Positions 36,845-48,000 of a DNA stretch of 64,000 bases are shown in pieces. Under the pieces are notes generated by a model that saw only the letters and a list, made by a program, of their open reading frames with translations, ran no database searches and was not told the origin of the DNA. The translations under genes were made by a program, and so were the position numbers. The stretch covers positions 25,527-89,526 of the forward strand of contig SKGS01000044.1 of the NCBI GenBank assembly GCA_007117355.1. The letters run 5' to 3'. Each line of letters opens with the position of its first letter. The first letter of the stretch is position 1. The DNA comes from Lishizhenia sp. (GTDB lineage: Bacteria; Bacteroidota; Bacteroidia; Flavobacteriales_D; Crocinitomicaceae).

Positions 36845-39800
36845 TTAACGTATTATAGAGATGGTTCCCTTAAGGATATCTTGATTATCATTATTCAGTT
36901 TTATTATCCAATAGTAAACTGAAGCAGGAAGAGGTTCGTCATTAAACGTTCCATCCCATGGTTCATATTCACCAATAGATTCGTAAATTTTATTTCCCCA
37001 TTTGTTAAACACTTGAAGTTCTAATGACGGATATAAATCGGTATTATCAATTACCCAAGTATCGTTATAATTATCTCCATTCGGGGTAAAAGCATTTACT
37101 GGGTCAATACATCCTATTGGTTCTTTGCCAACTTCTACAGAGCCAGAAGTATTACAACCTAAAAAATCTGTTGCTGTTACAGTATATGTCCCTTCTGAAA
37201 GATTGTTGTTTTCCGAAGTAATGGCACCGTTGCTCCATAAATATGTAAACCCCCCATTTCCACCGGATGCTGTAACCCAAGCAATTCCATCAGTTTGATC
37301 GCTACAACTTACTAATTGGGTTTCAAAAGATAGTTCAATAGGTTGTGGTTCAATCAAGGAAGCTTCTATACTTGCGACACAACCATTTGAATCAGTAACA
37401 GTTACATTGTAAAACCCAAAAGGTAGATTTTCTAAATCCTGTGTAGATGCGCCGTTCGACCAATCAAAATTATAGGGTTCTGTTCCTCCATTTACATCCA
37501 ATAATATACTTCCTAAAGTTCCACCAGCACAGCTTACATCGGTAACAGAATAATCCAACAACAAAGAGTCTGGTTCGGTTAACTCTATGAAGTGATTCGA
37601 TAGACAACCATTACTATCTGAAACTTCTAATTGATATATTTCTGCTGGAAATCCGATTAAATCCTTTTCTTGTGTTGCTAAGGCAAATAATGAATTAAAC
37701 CAACTGTAACTGTAAGGACTTGTTCCGCCAGTTGGGTTGATAATTATTTCCCCATCGCTTAATCCTTTGCAAGATATTGATAAAACATCTTCATTTAGCA
37801 CAATTGGTTCTGGTTCAGTAAGGGTAAATGTTTCATTTAGAAAACAACCATTGTTATCTGTTACATTAGCCACATAAACACCAGCTGTCAAGTTTTGAAT
37901 TGTTGGGTTAGACCCACCGTTAGACCATTGATATGTGTAATTTGGTGTTCCGCCTGTCACAAGAATAGTAATTTCTCCATTTGTTCCATCATTACACGTA
38001 ACATTTCTTTCAATAGAAGAAAACTGCATTTCACTATCTGGTTGGTTAATAACAGTTGACGCCTGAACATTGCATCCGTTTCCATCTGAAACAGTTAGGT
38101 TATAATTGCCTGCTGGAATATCTTGAAGTGAGCTACTAACGTCATTAGTATTCCATAAATATGAATAAGTACCTGTTCCACCTGAAACAGAAGAAGAAAT
38201 CGTCCCATTAGACTGACCAAAACACAAGACGTCAGATTTTTCAAGCGAAACAGTAAGTATTTCTGGAGAATCTATCGAAATCTGACCATTTTGTTTGCAG
38301 CCATTTGCATCAGTCACTTCGTACATGTATTCATCAGAAGGAAAGCCAGTTAAATTATTAGAAGTAACACTAAGTAAAAACTCACTATTTGACCAACTAA
38401 AATTATATCCAGGAGTTCCTCCAGAAACAGAAAGGTTTACAGAACCTGTGCTTTCTCCGAAACAAAGAACATCTTGTTTCGTCGCAATGACATTCACAGG
38501 ACTAGAAGGCTCAGTAATGGTTACATTTCCCCCAAAACTACAACCACTTTGGTCAGTTATCAAATAATTGTAAGTCCCTGCGGTTAAATTTGTTAACACA
38601 TTACTTGTTTCACCTGTTTGCCAATTATAACTGTAAGGAACTGAACCTCCTGTAACAATTAGTTCTATTTCGCCTGTTGTTCCTCCGGTACAAAGAACAT
38701 TTTTGCGATCAACTTGAACAGAAATTGGAAGGTCTGGTTGTGAGATATTACCGGTGAGAGCAAGTAAACAGTTATTTTGATCTTTTATATTAAGCTTGTA
38801 AACTCCAGCGCCAACGTTAGACAAACTGGAAGATGAAGCTATCTGGTCGCCAGCGTTATTTGTCCACTCAAAATCGTATGGTGGAACTCCTCCTGAGTTA
38901 GTAAGGTTTAACGCTCCATTAGTTTGTCCAAAACACAAGATGTTTTCAGCTGTTAATGATCCAGTCATTTTAGAAGGCTCAGAAATAACTTCACTTAATG
39001 AAAAACTACAGTCGTTTTGATCTGTAACTACTAATTGATAATTATCAGCGGGTAAATTTGATAATGTTGAAACGTTTTGTGGAATTACAATAGAAGAATT
39101 ACTCCAAGCGTAATCATATGGTTGAACACCTCCACTAACAGTTGCTGATATTTCACCACTATTTTCACCATGACATAAAATATTCGATGTAGTAACACTT
39201 ACAGTCAATGGGTTAGGCTGAATAATGTTAAAACCTAAATTTTGATTACAACCATTTGCATCTGTGACAACAACATTATAATTGCCAACAGTAAGGGTGT
39301 TTAAATCTTTTGAAATGGCTCCATTACTCCAAAGGTACGAATAAGGGGGAGTGCCTCCTAAAACAGCTAATGTTATGGAACCGTTATTTCCACCGAAGCA
39401 GTCAATATTTTGAGAAATACCAGATGCAGAAAGGCTATTGACAGGTTCAGTAATGGTAAATGACCTTGAAATAGAACACGCTGAATTTGGTGCATTAACG
39501 GTTACAGTGTAGGTTCCAGCCACAACGTTTTGTAAGTTTTGACTGTTTGAAACAATGTTATTATCTTCATTTCTCCACGTAAAGCCGTAAGGTTGTTTAC
39601 CTCCATTGACTTGAATTTCAACACCGCCAGTAGATTGCCCTTTACATCCAATAGCAAATACCGTTCCTGTTAAGGTTAATGCGCTTGGCGATCCAACAAC
39701 AAATGCACCTGTAACTGTGCAACCTGAAACATTATCTCTTACTGAAACAGTGTAAGTTCCTACACTCAGGAATTGAATTGTACTGCCAGATGGACCAGAG

Positions 39801-39994
39801 TTAGTTGTTCCGTTTGACCAAGTATAGGTATAATTGCCGCTTCCCCCGGGCGAAACACTTACTGAGGCTAACCCGTCTGAAGCCCCATTGCAGGATACAT
39901 CTTGCCCGCTCATTGAAATAGAAGGACAGGCAGCCGAGGCTTTCTGTGAAGCTGTAAAGAAAATAATACACAATAGGATTACAAAAACTCTCAT
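36845..39994 (-). CDS. SprB-repeat adhesin with T9SS type B sorting domain (1049 residues)
   Basis: Signal peptide (1-21) then 12 SprB-type repeats by my count (about 22-960), each with a C-x-G-x-x-x-G motif, G-G-x-x-P-Y-x-Y-x-W and a final D-x-x-G-C. The C-terminal type B sorting domain (about 965-1049) contains VNAFTPNGDNYNDTWVI, FNKWGNKIYES and EPWDGTFNDEPLP. Such proteins are exported through the type IX system and carried or anchored on the surface; SprB itself is a gliding adhesin. The gene is the fourth of the operon; the SprF-type gene starts 2 bases after its stop. No catalytic domain seen. Confidence 0.92.
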   Translation of the reverse strand: MRVFVILLCIIFFTASQKASAACPSISMSGQDVSCNGASDGLASVSVSPGGSGNYTYTWSNGTTNSGPSGSTIQFLSVGTYTVSVRDNVSGCTVTGAFVVGSPSALTLTGTVFAIGCKGQSTGGVEIQVNGGKQPYGFTWRNEDNNIVSNSQNLQNVVAGTYTVTVNAPNSACSISRSFTITEPVNSLSASGISQNIDCFGGNNGSITLAVLGGTPPYSYLWSNGAISKDLNTLTVGNYNVVVTDANGCNQNLGFNIIQPNPLTVSVTTSNILCHGENSGEISATVSGGVQPYDYAWSNSSIVIPQNVSTLSNLPADNYQLVVTDQNDCSFSLSEVISEPSKMTGSLTAENILCFGQTNGALNLTNSGGVPPYDFEWTNNAGDQIASSSSLSNVGAGVYKLNIKDQNNCLLALTGNISQPDLPISVQVDRKNVLCTGGTTGEIELIVTGGSVPYSYNWQTGETSNVLTNLTAGTYNYLITDQSGCSFGGNVTITEPSSPVNVIATKQDVLCFGESTGSVNLSVSGGTPGYNFSWSNSEFLLSVTSNNLTGFPSDEYMYEVTDANGCKQNGQISIDSPEILTVSLEKSDVLCFGQSNGTISSSVSGGTGTYSYLWNTNDVSSSLQDIPAGNYNLTVSDGNGCNVQASTVINQPDSEMQFSSIERNVTCNDGTNGEITILVTGGTPNYTYQWSNGGSNPTIQNLTAGVYVANVTDNNGCFLNETFTLTEPEPIVLNEDVLSISCKGLSDGEIIINPTGGTSPYSYSWFNSLFALATQEKDLIGFPAEIYQLEVSDSNGCLSNHFIELTEPDSLLLDYSVTDVSCAGGTLGSILLDVNGGTEPYNFDWSNGASTQDLENLPFGFYNVTVTDSNGCVASIEASLIEPQPIELSFETQLVSCSDQTDGIAWVTASGGNGGFTYLWSNGAITSENNNLSEGTYTVTATDFLGCNTSGSVEVGKEPIGCIDPVNAFTPNGDNYNDTWVIDNTDLYPSLELQVFNKWGNKIYESIGEYEPWDGTFNDEPLPASVYYWIIKLNNDNQDILKGTISIIR

Positions 39995-39997
39995 AAT

Positions 39998-42900
39998 TTA
40001 TCGAATAATTGTTATTGACCCTGTAAACTTTGTGTTTTCAGCATCTCTTAAATAAATAACATAATAATATACTCCAGCTGGTAATGGAGAACCTTTAAAT
40101 GTACCATCCCAAGGCTCATATTCCCCTTTAGAAGTAAAAATTTCTTCTCCCCATTTGTTAAACACGTGAACCTCTAAGTCATCATAAAATTCGGCATCAC
40201 CAATTATCCATGTATCGTTGTAGTTATCGCCATTTGGAGTAAATGTATTTGGTATCACCAAGCATTCTTCTTGATTAAATGGAATAGTAAAATCTAAAGA
40301 TAGCTGACATCCATTATCGTCTTCAATAAAAACGGTGTAGTTTCCTGACTCCAATTGGTCTATTTGACTTGTATTTTGACCACTGCTCCACGTAAAACTG
40401 AATGGGAAAGTTCCACCACTTGCAGAAACCACAATTTGGCCATCTGATTTATCAGCGCATGAAGTTTCAAAAACTTGACCTTCCCCAACTAATGCATTTG
40501 GTTCTCCAATAATCGCTTGACCTCTATTAGTACAACCCTGATTGTCTTCTACGAGGTATGAGTAAGTTCCTTTAGGATAACTAGAGATACTGAAATCAGA
40601 ATTTCCATCATCCCAAGTGATGGAATAAGGTGCGACACCCCCTTCTACTTCTACTGTCGCGCCTCCGTCAGAAAAGTCTTTGCAACTAGTGTTTTCAATA
40701 GTAACGCTAGAAGTAAATATGTCTGGTTGGTTAATGAAAATGGTTTCAGACTTAACACAATTATTATTGTCCCTAACCCTAACAAGATACTCTGCTGCTC
40801 TAAGTTCAGAAATAGTCTCACTTGGATTATTCAATAAAATACTATTTTCATTGCCCCAAGCAAAAAAGTAAGGTAGTTTTCCTCCTTCAACATTAACCAC
40901 AATTTGACCGTCTTCATAATTAAAACAGGATACATCCTCAGATGTTACATCAATAAAAAGTTCGGAAGGTTGTCCAATTACTGCACCGGAAAAGGCTTGA
41001 CAGCCATTAGCATCAGTTAATTGTAAGGAATATACACCAACTGGTAAGTTTTGTATAGTTGGTGTTGAAGCACCGTTCGACCAGTCAAATTGGTATGGTG
41101 CTGTTCCCCCTGATACAAAACTATTGACTGAACCGTTATTATCGCCAAAACACTTTACATCTTGGCCAAAGGTTGAGGCTATTAAAGGGGCTGAAGGCTG
41201 AGTAACTACTGCTTGGCTTGAAATGGCGCAATCATTCGCGTCTGTTACTAAAACACTATACGCTCCAGCGGGTAATGATGCTAAATTCTGACTTAATTCA
41301 CCTGTTGACCATTCAAAGCTATAAGGAATAGTACCTCCGGAAACATCCAAAGTTATTGTTCCATTTTCTTCATTAAAACAAGTTACATTAGTTGAACTTA
41401 CAGATGAGGTTAAAGGTTCTTGTGGTTGTTGAATTTCGAAAAAAGATATACTCTCACAATTGTTTTCATCTTTTATGTTTACACCATAACTTCCAGCTGA
41501 CAATCCATTTAGCTGACTGCCAGATGCTGAAAGGAAAACATTGTTTTCGTTTTCCCATTGGTAAGTAAAACTACCTGTCCCTCCAGTAACGACTAATTCT
41601 ATCGCTCCTGTTGATTCACCATAACAAAGAACATTCGTTATTGCAGAAGTGAGCTGAATATTCTCCGCAGGTTCTTCAATAATTACTATTGATTCAGTTT
41701 CGCAATTATTCGCGTCTTTAACTAAAACGCTATAACTTCCAGCATGTAAATTTTCCAATTCAGCTGTGTTTGCTCCATTTGCCCACTCAATATCATACGA
41801 TGGTGTGCCTCCATCTATAGTAACACTTATATTTCCTGTATTATCTCCTTTACAAAGTACGTCTGTTTTTAAAGCATCAATGGTTAATACTTTTTCAGGA
41901 CTTTCAATAAAATAATCAAACGATGTGGAACAATTATTAAAGTCTAAAACATCCAATGTAACTGCCCCGCCTGAAAGATTGCTTATTATTGAAGAACTTA
42001 TACCTGTTGACCAATTGAATTGATAAGGCTCTGTTCCTCCAGAGATATTAGGATTAATATTTCCGTCATTGATTCCAAAACAATTAACATGTTGCACCAC
42101 TTCGTTGGATGTTATTGGAAATGCTGGTTGGTTGATAGTTATGCTTTGTGTTGAAGTACAATTGTTTTTATCTTTAACCTCTAAAGTATAAAGTCCATCT
42201 TGTTTATTAGAAAGAATAGTACTAGTTTCTGCTAATACTCCTTGGTTAAGTGATGACCACCTTAAGGTGAAAGGAGCTTCTCCACCACTAATTTCTGCGG
42301 AGCAAGAACCTGTATTTTCTCCATAACAAAGCACATCACTCTTTGAAAGAGTCACATTCAGCGGGGCGCTTGGTTGAATAATTTCTATACTTCCATCTTT
42401 AGAGCAACCTTGACTATCAGAAAGCGTGAACTCATAAGTTCCCGCTTCTAAGTTGTTCAATGAGTTTCCAGACGCGGAAGTATTCCAATTAACAGAATAT
42501 GGGGGCAAACCACCAATTTCTTGAATAAGAATTTCACCTGTTGCGTCTCCGTGACAAAGAACATCATGCTTATTACTTACGTAAGTTAATTGAGGAGGAG
42601 ATATAATTTCAAAAGACATTGTTTTTTCGCAGTCATTTAAATCGCGAATAGTAACATCATATTGACCAGCATCTAGGTTGTAAATACTGCTACTTGATGC
42701 ACCATTAGACCAGAAGTAACTGTACGGGGGCGTTCCTCCCGAAACGACCAATTCAATGAACCCATCGTTAACTCCATCGAAACATGATTTATTATTTACG
42801 TATTGTTCCACAACTATATTTTCTGGTTCCATGATAGTTTCACCTGTTATGAGTTGACAATTATTAGCGTCAATAACGGATAGAAAATAAGGTCCTGCTT

Positions 42901-44524
42901 CGAGATTTTCAAGTGTTTCAGAACTTGAGCTGTTTTGAATATTTACCCCATTCGTCCAACTGTAGTGATAAGGTAAAGCGTGAGAAACCGCATTGATAGT
43001 AACATCTATTTTACCATTTGATTCGCCAAAACAAGTTAAATCTTCTTTGGAAGAACTAATTTGTAGTTTATTTGGCTTCATGTAAAAAGGAGCAAAAGTT
43101 TGTTCACCAAAACCATCGAGCATCCATTCATCCTTGAACCAATCGTATTTTTTCTGACCAGCCGGAATATGTTTTTGGTATTTCGGCCCTTGAGTAATGT
43201 TTAGTCCATTATAACCGATGCCAGGTATTTTAACTTCAGGCGTACATTTTTTTTCCCATTTTATTTTCGGTTTTATTCCACTCCAACTTAGCTTGGGTAC
43301 ACTAATACAAATCGGAGCGATAGTTTTAGGTTCTAACAGTGTCTTGGCTGGCACATGAATTCCAAATTTCAAAGCTCGTATATCTAGTGCAAAAGTCAAA
43401 CTGTCGTAGGTATGATTAGAAAAAAGCCCTTCTATGTTATAGGATGGTGTTATTGCCAAAGAATCAGAATGACAAGGAAACTTATAGCGTATAGTTTGTC
43501 CTAAATCAAAATGTATGATTGCACTTCTGTCAGTTGAAACAATCTGACTTGTGCTTGGGTTTATGATTTCATAATCAACAGGCATGGGGAATTCAAATTT
43601 CCCAAACAGACTTGGCTCAAATTTGAACACTTGTTTATTGTAAATATTCGTATTAAATTCTGCCGTTAGAAAAGTCCAATCAACCGTTGCAAGTCCGAGG
43701 CTTTGTTCGCCTTTTAATTTATCTAATTGCTCGCCTACTGGAGTAAACTGTAATAATTTACCCAACAATTTAAAGAGTTCAACTGAAGTAGAAAAATAAT
43801 TATCCTTTCCTACTGCTCTAAGTTTCCCATTCGATGCATTGTAGGTGGTGTTGACATTAACTTCAGGCATTTTCACATTTCCAGTTATTTCTAAAGCGTC
43901 TAAGGATAAGTCAGCGACATTCGAATCAATTGTAAATATATTTACACGTTGTGTTCCTGTATTGAAAGAAGGGATAAGGGTAAACGATTGGCAACCAAAA
44001 AAACAAAGGCTTGAAGATGCCGATGCTGCTAATTGAAAAAACACACCCCATACAATTTCACCATTTTGAGGGAATTCTGATAAGATATCCCAATCGTCGC
44101 CTATGGTGTAAGATGTTTCAACTTCGACAATATCACCTTGGTCATATGTCTCATCTAAAGGCATTTGGAGTTCAACATCTATCGGATACTTTACTTCAAC
44201 GGAACCACTATTAAAAAAGTCTCTAATTTTTAAATCACTGCCTAATCTTCCAGAAAAACTACCATTAAACCCTCCGCCGAAAGACATGTTTTGACCTAAT
44301 ACATTAAACGAAGAAATACCTGAGTTACCAGTGTTAGCATTCGTTAACCAAGGTTCGTTAAAAAGCGTAACCTCAGCAATTTTAGAATTCGGGTTTAGTG
44401 CAGCTCCCCACATATATTGTTGCCCTGATGAAAAGTTAACATTGTGGTTAATTATTTTTTGAGCCCAAGAAAAGGACGTAAAAATGATGAATGGTATGAC
44501 AATTAACAGTTTATTCATCATCAT
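39998..44524 (-). CDS. SprB-repeat adhesin with unique N-terminal head and T9SS type B sorting domain (1508 residues)
   Basis: Signal peptide (1-22); a unique 460-residue beta-rich head (about 25-490) with no recognised family; 12 SprB-type repeats (about 490-1420) of the C-x-G-x-x-x-G ... G-G-x-x-P-Y form; and a type B sorting domain (about 1425-1508, VIPNTFTPNGDNYNDTWII and FNKWGEEIF). The sorting domains of this and the 1049-residue protein are nearly the same sequence, so they are paralogues. Translation starts at one of three tandem ATGs (44524, 44521, 44518), overlapping the upstream gene. The head is the likely ligand-binding part. Export would depend on the SprF-type gene two genes downstream. 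Confidence 0.92.
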   Translation of the reverse strand: MMMNKLLIVIPFIIFTSFSWAQKIINHNVNFSSGQQYMWGAALNPNSKIAEVTLFNEPWLTNANTGNSGISSFNVLGQNMSFGGGFNGSFSGRLGSDLKIRDFFNSGSVEVKYPIDVELQMPLDETYDQGDIVEVETSYTIGDDWDILSEFPQNGEIVWGVFFQLAASASSSLCFFGCQSFTLIPSFNTGTQRVNIFTIDSNVADLSLDALEITGNVKMPEVNVNTTYNASNGKLRAVGKDNYFSTSVELFKLLGKLLQFTPVGEQLDKLKGEQSLGLATVDWTFLTAEFNTNIYNKQVFKFEPSLFGKFEFPMPVDYEIINPSTSQIVSTDRSAIIHFDLGQTIRYKFPCHSDSLAITPSYNIEGLFSNHTYDSLTFALDIRALKFGIHVPAKTLLEPKTIAPICISVPKLSWSGIKPKIKWEKKCTPEVKIPGIGYNGLNITQGPKYQKHIPAGQKKYDWFKDEWMLDGFGEQTFAPFYMKPNKLQISSSKEDLTCFGESNGKIDVTINAVSHALPYHYSWTNGVNIQNSSSSETLENLEAGPYFLSVIDANNCQLITGETIMEPENIVVEQYVNNKSCFDGVNDGFIELVVSGGTPPYSYFWSNGASSSSIYNLDAGQYDVTIRDLNDCEKTMSFEIISPPQLTYVSNKHDVLCHGDATGEILIQEIGGLPPYSVNWNTSASGNSLNNLEAGTYEFTLSDSQGCSKDGSIEIIQPSAPLNVTLSKSDVLCYGENTGSCSAEISGGEAPFTLRWSSLNQGVLAETSTILSNKQDGLYTLEVKDKNNCTSTQSITINQPAFPITSNEVVQHVNCFGINDGNINPNISGGTEPYQFNWSTGISSSIISNLSGGAVTLDVLDFNNCSTSFDYFIESPEKVLTIDALKTDVLCKGDNTGNISVTIDGGTPSYDIEWANGANTAELENLHAGSYSVLVKDANNCETESIVIIEEPAENIQLTSAITNVLCYGESTGAIELVVTGGTGSFTYQWENENNVFLSASGSQLNGLSAGSYGVNIKDENNCESISFFEIQQPQEPLTSSVSSTNVTCFNEENGTITLDVSGGTIPYSFEWSTGELSQNLASLPAGAYSVLVTDANDCAISSQAVVTQPSAPLIASTFGQDVKCFGDNNGSVNSFVSGGTAPYQFDWSNGASTPTIQNLPVGVYSLQLTDANGCQAFSGAVIGQPSELFIDVTSEDVSCFNYEDGQIVVNVEGGKLPYFFAWGNENSILLNNPSETISELRAAEYLVRVRDNNNCVKSETIFINQPDIFTSSVTIENTSCKDFSDGGATVEVEGGVAPYSITWDDGNSDFSISSYPKGTYSYLVEDNQGCTNRGQAIIGEPNALVGEGQVFETSCADKSDGQIVVSASGGTFPFSFTWSSGQNTSQIDQLESGNYTVFIEDDNGCQLSLDFTIPFNQEECLVIPNTFTPNGDNYNDTWIIGDAEFYDDLEVHVFNKWGEEIFTSKGEYEPWDGTFKGSPLPAGVYYYVIYLRDAENTKFTGSITIIR

Positions 44525-45056
44525 TTCGATTTAAGTCTATACTTTGAAAAGATTGAATCAAACCATATTCAATTTCCTCTTCAACCAAGGCAGGGTAATA
44601 GGCTTGTAAAAAAAGCGACTGAGTTTCATCTCCAACAATTACAACGTATAGGTTAAACATAGTTTCATCCACAAGCCGTTGGCATTTAAAATATTTTCCC
44701 TCAAAACCATGGCTCGTTGTAAAAGGTAAATCATATATAGGTGTTAGTTGATTTTCTAGGTAAAATGTATCCCCTATTGATTCTATAAAAAGTGGAGTTG
44801 GAGCATGTTTGAAAAGTTGAAATTGAATTACACTTGCATAGCTAGTATCAATAAATCCATGAAAGTCTTGAGCTCGAACAAAACTTGTTGGAGGAGTTAA
44901 AATAGTCAAACTAGGAAAAACAGTTTCTATATCAGGATAGTAAGCGGATGAATCAACATAAATAGTATCCTCCACAGCATTATTCAACTGAGCTTGTAGT
45001 CCTATTGAAAAGAACAAGATTACAACTATTTTAATCATTTCGTTTAAATATCGCAT
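44511..45056 (-). CDS. Small secreted protein, possibly PsbP/Mog1-like, in the adhesin operon
   Basis: 181 residues. Signal peptide (hydrophobic 8-18 then LQAQ). Mature part reads as alternating strands and helices, for example TSFVRAQDFHGFIDTSYASVIQF, then a FNLYVVIVGDETQSLFLQAYYP strand pair and a final amphipathic helix (IEYGLIQSFQSIDL). This order and the 'F-x-G-F-x-x-x-x-x-x-S-I-x-x' start resemble the PsbP/Mog1 fold (about 150 residues), but this is by eye. Its ATG overlaps the stop of the giant gene upstream (TGATG) and its 3' end overlaps the next gene by 14 bases, so it is an integral part of the operon. ATG at 45038 is an alternative start. No homologue of it is in the classical sprB operon as far as I know. 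Confidence 0.7.
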   Translation of the reverse strand: MRYLNEMIKIVVILFFSIGLQAQLNNAVEDTIYVDSSAYYPDIETVFPSLTILTPPTSFVRAQDFHGFIDTSYASVIQFQLFKHAPTPLFIESIGDTFYLENQLTPIYDLPFTTSHGFEGKYFKCQRLVDETMFNLYVVIVGDETQSLFLQAYYPALVEEEIEYGLIQSFQSIDLNRNDDE

Positions 45057-48000
45057 CAGGGGTTATTATGTTTAACTATTTTAAAATGCTCTTTAAAAGT
45101 GTTATCTATGTTGATTTCTAGAATATAAATACCAGCAGATAAATTTGAAATATCTATTTCAGAATCATAAAGTTCGATATTTTCATTGAAAAAAACCATT
45201 TTTCCAAGCTGATTTATCATGGTCACTTGGGCTATTGATGATTGATTTTCATCCCAATTACTAGTTATTTTTAGCTTATCTGTTGCTGGATTTGGATAAA
45301 CAGAAATGTTGAACAACTCATTTTTTTGGATCGAAAGCACTTCTACAAAAACATCCTCTGAGCTGGCAACACAGCCGTTGTCATAGGTTACCGTAACACT
45401 GTAGTTTCCATTATTAAATGCTTGAATAGTTTGTGACGTTCCAAGAGGAATGATATTATTTTGGAAAAACCACTGATAGCTATCTGCATTAGAAGAGGTT
45501 AAAAACTCATCATCAACAGTAATTATCGGTTTAGGAGCTGGTAAAACAATAGTTTCAAATTCATTAGAAATACATGTTTTTGAATTTCCAAAGATAAAAT
45601 GAGTAGCGTGTTGACTTGCTGTAATGGCAGTTATACCATCTAATTGGTCTATAAAAATTGGGGTTAATATGTTATTTGTTGAACTATTAGCAATTTGCTT
45701 TTCGGCATTATACCCAAAACCATAAACAAAACCATCGTTTCTTAGTGCTAAAGACGTAAATGGTCCAGCTGCAATTTGACTTACCGATGAAAGATTAGTT
45801 CTAAACAAATTACTGGATGCTTGAGTTGTACCATTACCTAATTGTCCGAAGTTATTGCCTCCAGAGGTGTAAACCTTTCCGTTTTGAAGTAAAAAAAGAC
45901 TGTGGTTTGCTCCACCTGTCGCTGATTTTACATTCTTCAAAGAGGATAGCACAGGCGCTAATCTATTGTTATTATCATTTAACCCGAGTTGACCCGAACT
46001 ATTGTTTCCCCAAACAAAAAGCTCTCCATCTGCAGAAATAGCGAAAGAACTATATTCACTCGCACCAACCCGGATTATATTTGAAAGTTCTTGTACTTGG
46101 ATAAACTCCGAGGAAGAAACCAGTGAATTATTACCAAGTTGTCCAAAACTATTGTCTCCAACGGTCCATACGGTTCCATCAGTATGCAACAGAACAAAAT
46201 GGCTTCGGCCTCCTGCGACAGAGTCTATGTCTTGAATTGAAGGATTCAAAAATGGAAAGTTAATCATGTTTTGATTCCCTGTGCCAAGTTGTCCAAAATT
46301 ATTAGCTCCCCAAACGTGAATCGATCCATTATTTGCAACAGCCATAACACTGTTTTCTGTTGCAGCAACAGCTTTTATATTGCTCAAGTTCAACTCTATG
46401 GGTGTATTAAAAGCTGTAAAATTACCATTTCCGAGTTGACCAGCGTTATTCATTCCCCAAGTAAAAACTTCTCCACTTTCAGATAAACCAACAATAAACT
46501 CAAAACCGCCTACTATTGAATGAAATGATTCATTTGACTTGGCTTTCTGCAAGGAAATAGCATTTAAGTTCATCCCATTTCCGATAATTCCTGATGCGTT
46601 TTTTCCCCTAGCCCAAACATCCCCTAGCCCTCCTTTAGTTATTTCTAAATTATAAACCCCTTCTTCTAACGTAGTTAACGATGGAGTATTTGCACCTATA
46701 ATTTCTTCGTTATTCATAAACCATTGGTGGCCATAACTTGCACTGTTTGTTAAAATAACAGAATCCCCTTCACAAAAAGTTAAATCGCCTGATACTTCTA
46801 TTTCTGGAATATCGACAACGTTAATGAAAATAGAAGTTTCAGATGGCTGAAAACAGTTAGTGTTGGTATTCCAGGCCATAAAACTCACCTCATCTCCTTT
46901 GGTTAAATTACTGCTAATCCAAGTATTTGTAGGAGATAAAAGTTGTACAGAGTTGCCATTCACTTGAAACTCGTAATGTGATGCACCAGAAGCAGTGAAT
47001 ATAAGCTCATCTCCAGAACAGATAAAAGGATTATTATTACTGATTAAGTCTAAATCCATAGTATTTACTGTAAATTCAAAACTTATCGTGTCCGCAACAC
47101 ATGAACCATTTGCTCCTAGAATATTGATTACATCATTATTTTGTAGTTCATTTGTTTCAAATATGTTTAAAACACCATCTTGAAGCAAAATGTCGTTTAT
47201 GAAAAATGAATACGTTTCTGCTCCTGATGCTTCAAAAGTTAGGGTGTCACCAAAACAAATTTCATTAGAGCTTTCCGAAGATTGTGCTAGCAAATCAGGA
47301 TAGTCTATTATTTCAAATTCGACAGAGGGTGATAAAGAAGAGCAACCGTTGGTTTCACCAACTACAGTTACAAAATCACCATTTTCCAAAAGACTTGTGA
47401 AGCTTGCATCAGCAGAAGCTGTTCCTACAGGGGTGTTGTTTACAAACCACTGATAATTAGTCGCTCCAAACGCTTCTAACTCAGCCATTTCGCCCTCACA
47501 CAAAGTATTAGAGTTTATTGAATTTATACTCACAATGGGCAACCCAAACACAGTAAATAAAATAGGGTCGGATAGCGCATTACACTGACCTAAAGTACCC
47601 AACACACTAATTTGTTCTCCATTGGTTAAGTTCGAAATAAATGTTTGATTACTAGTTGAAGGTGGAGCAATAGAAATTCCATTTCTTAAAAATTCATACT
47701 GATTTGCTCCCGACGCTTCTAAAAACACCACATTTCCAGCACAGATTGAACTTCCTGCATTGGAACTGTTTAATTGCAAGTTTGGTGTTGGGTTCACAAT
47801 TGTTTCGGTCATTTGAGCTTCGCTTTTACATCCTGCACTTGATGTTACCAATACACTTACTTGGTCTCCATTGTTCAAAGCAGTTGATATGAATGAAGGG
47901 TTTGGAGTTAAGTTTCCTTGCAAGTTGTTATTTATAAAAAACTCATACTCAACACCACCTGAAGCAATAAACTCAATTGCTTCACCTTGACAAATTTCAT

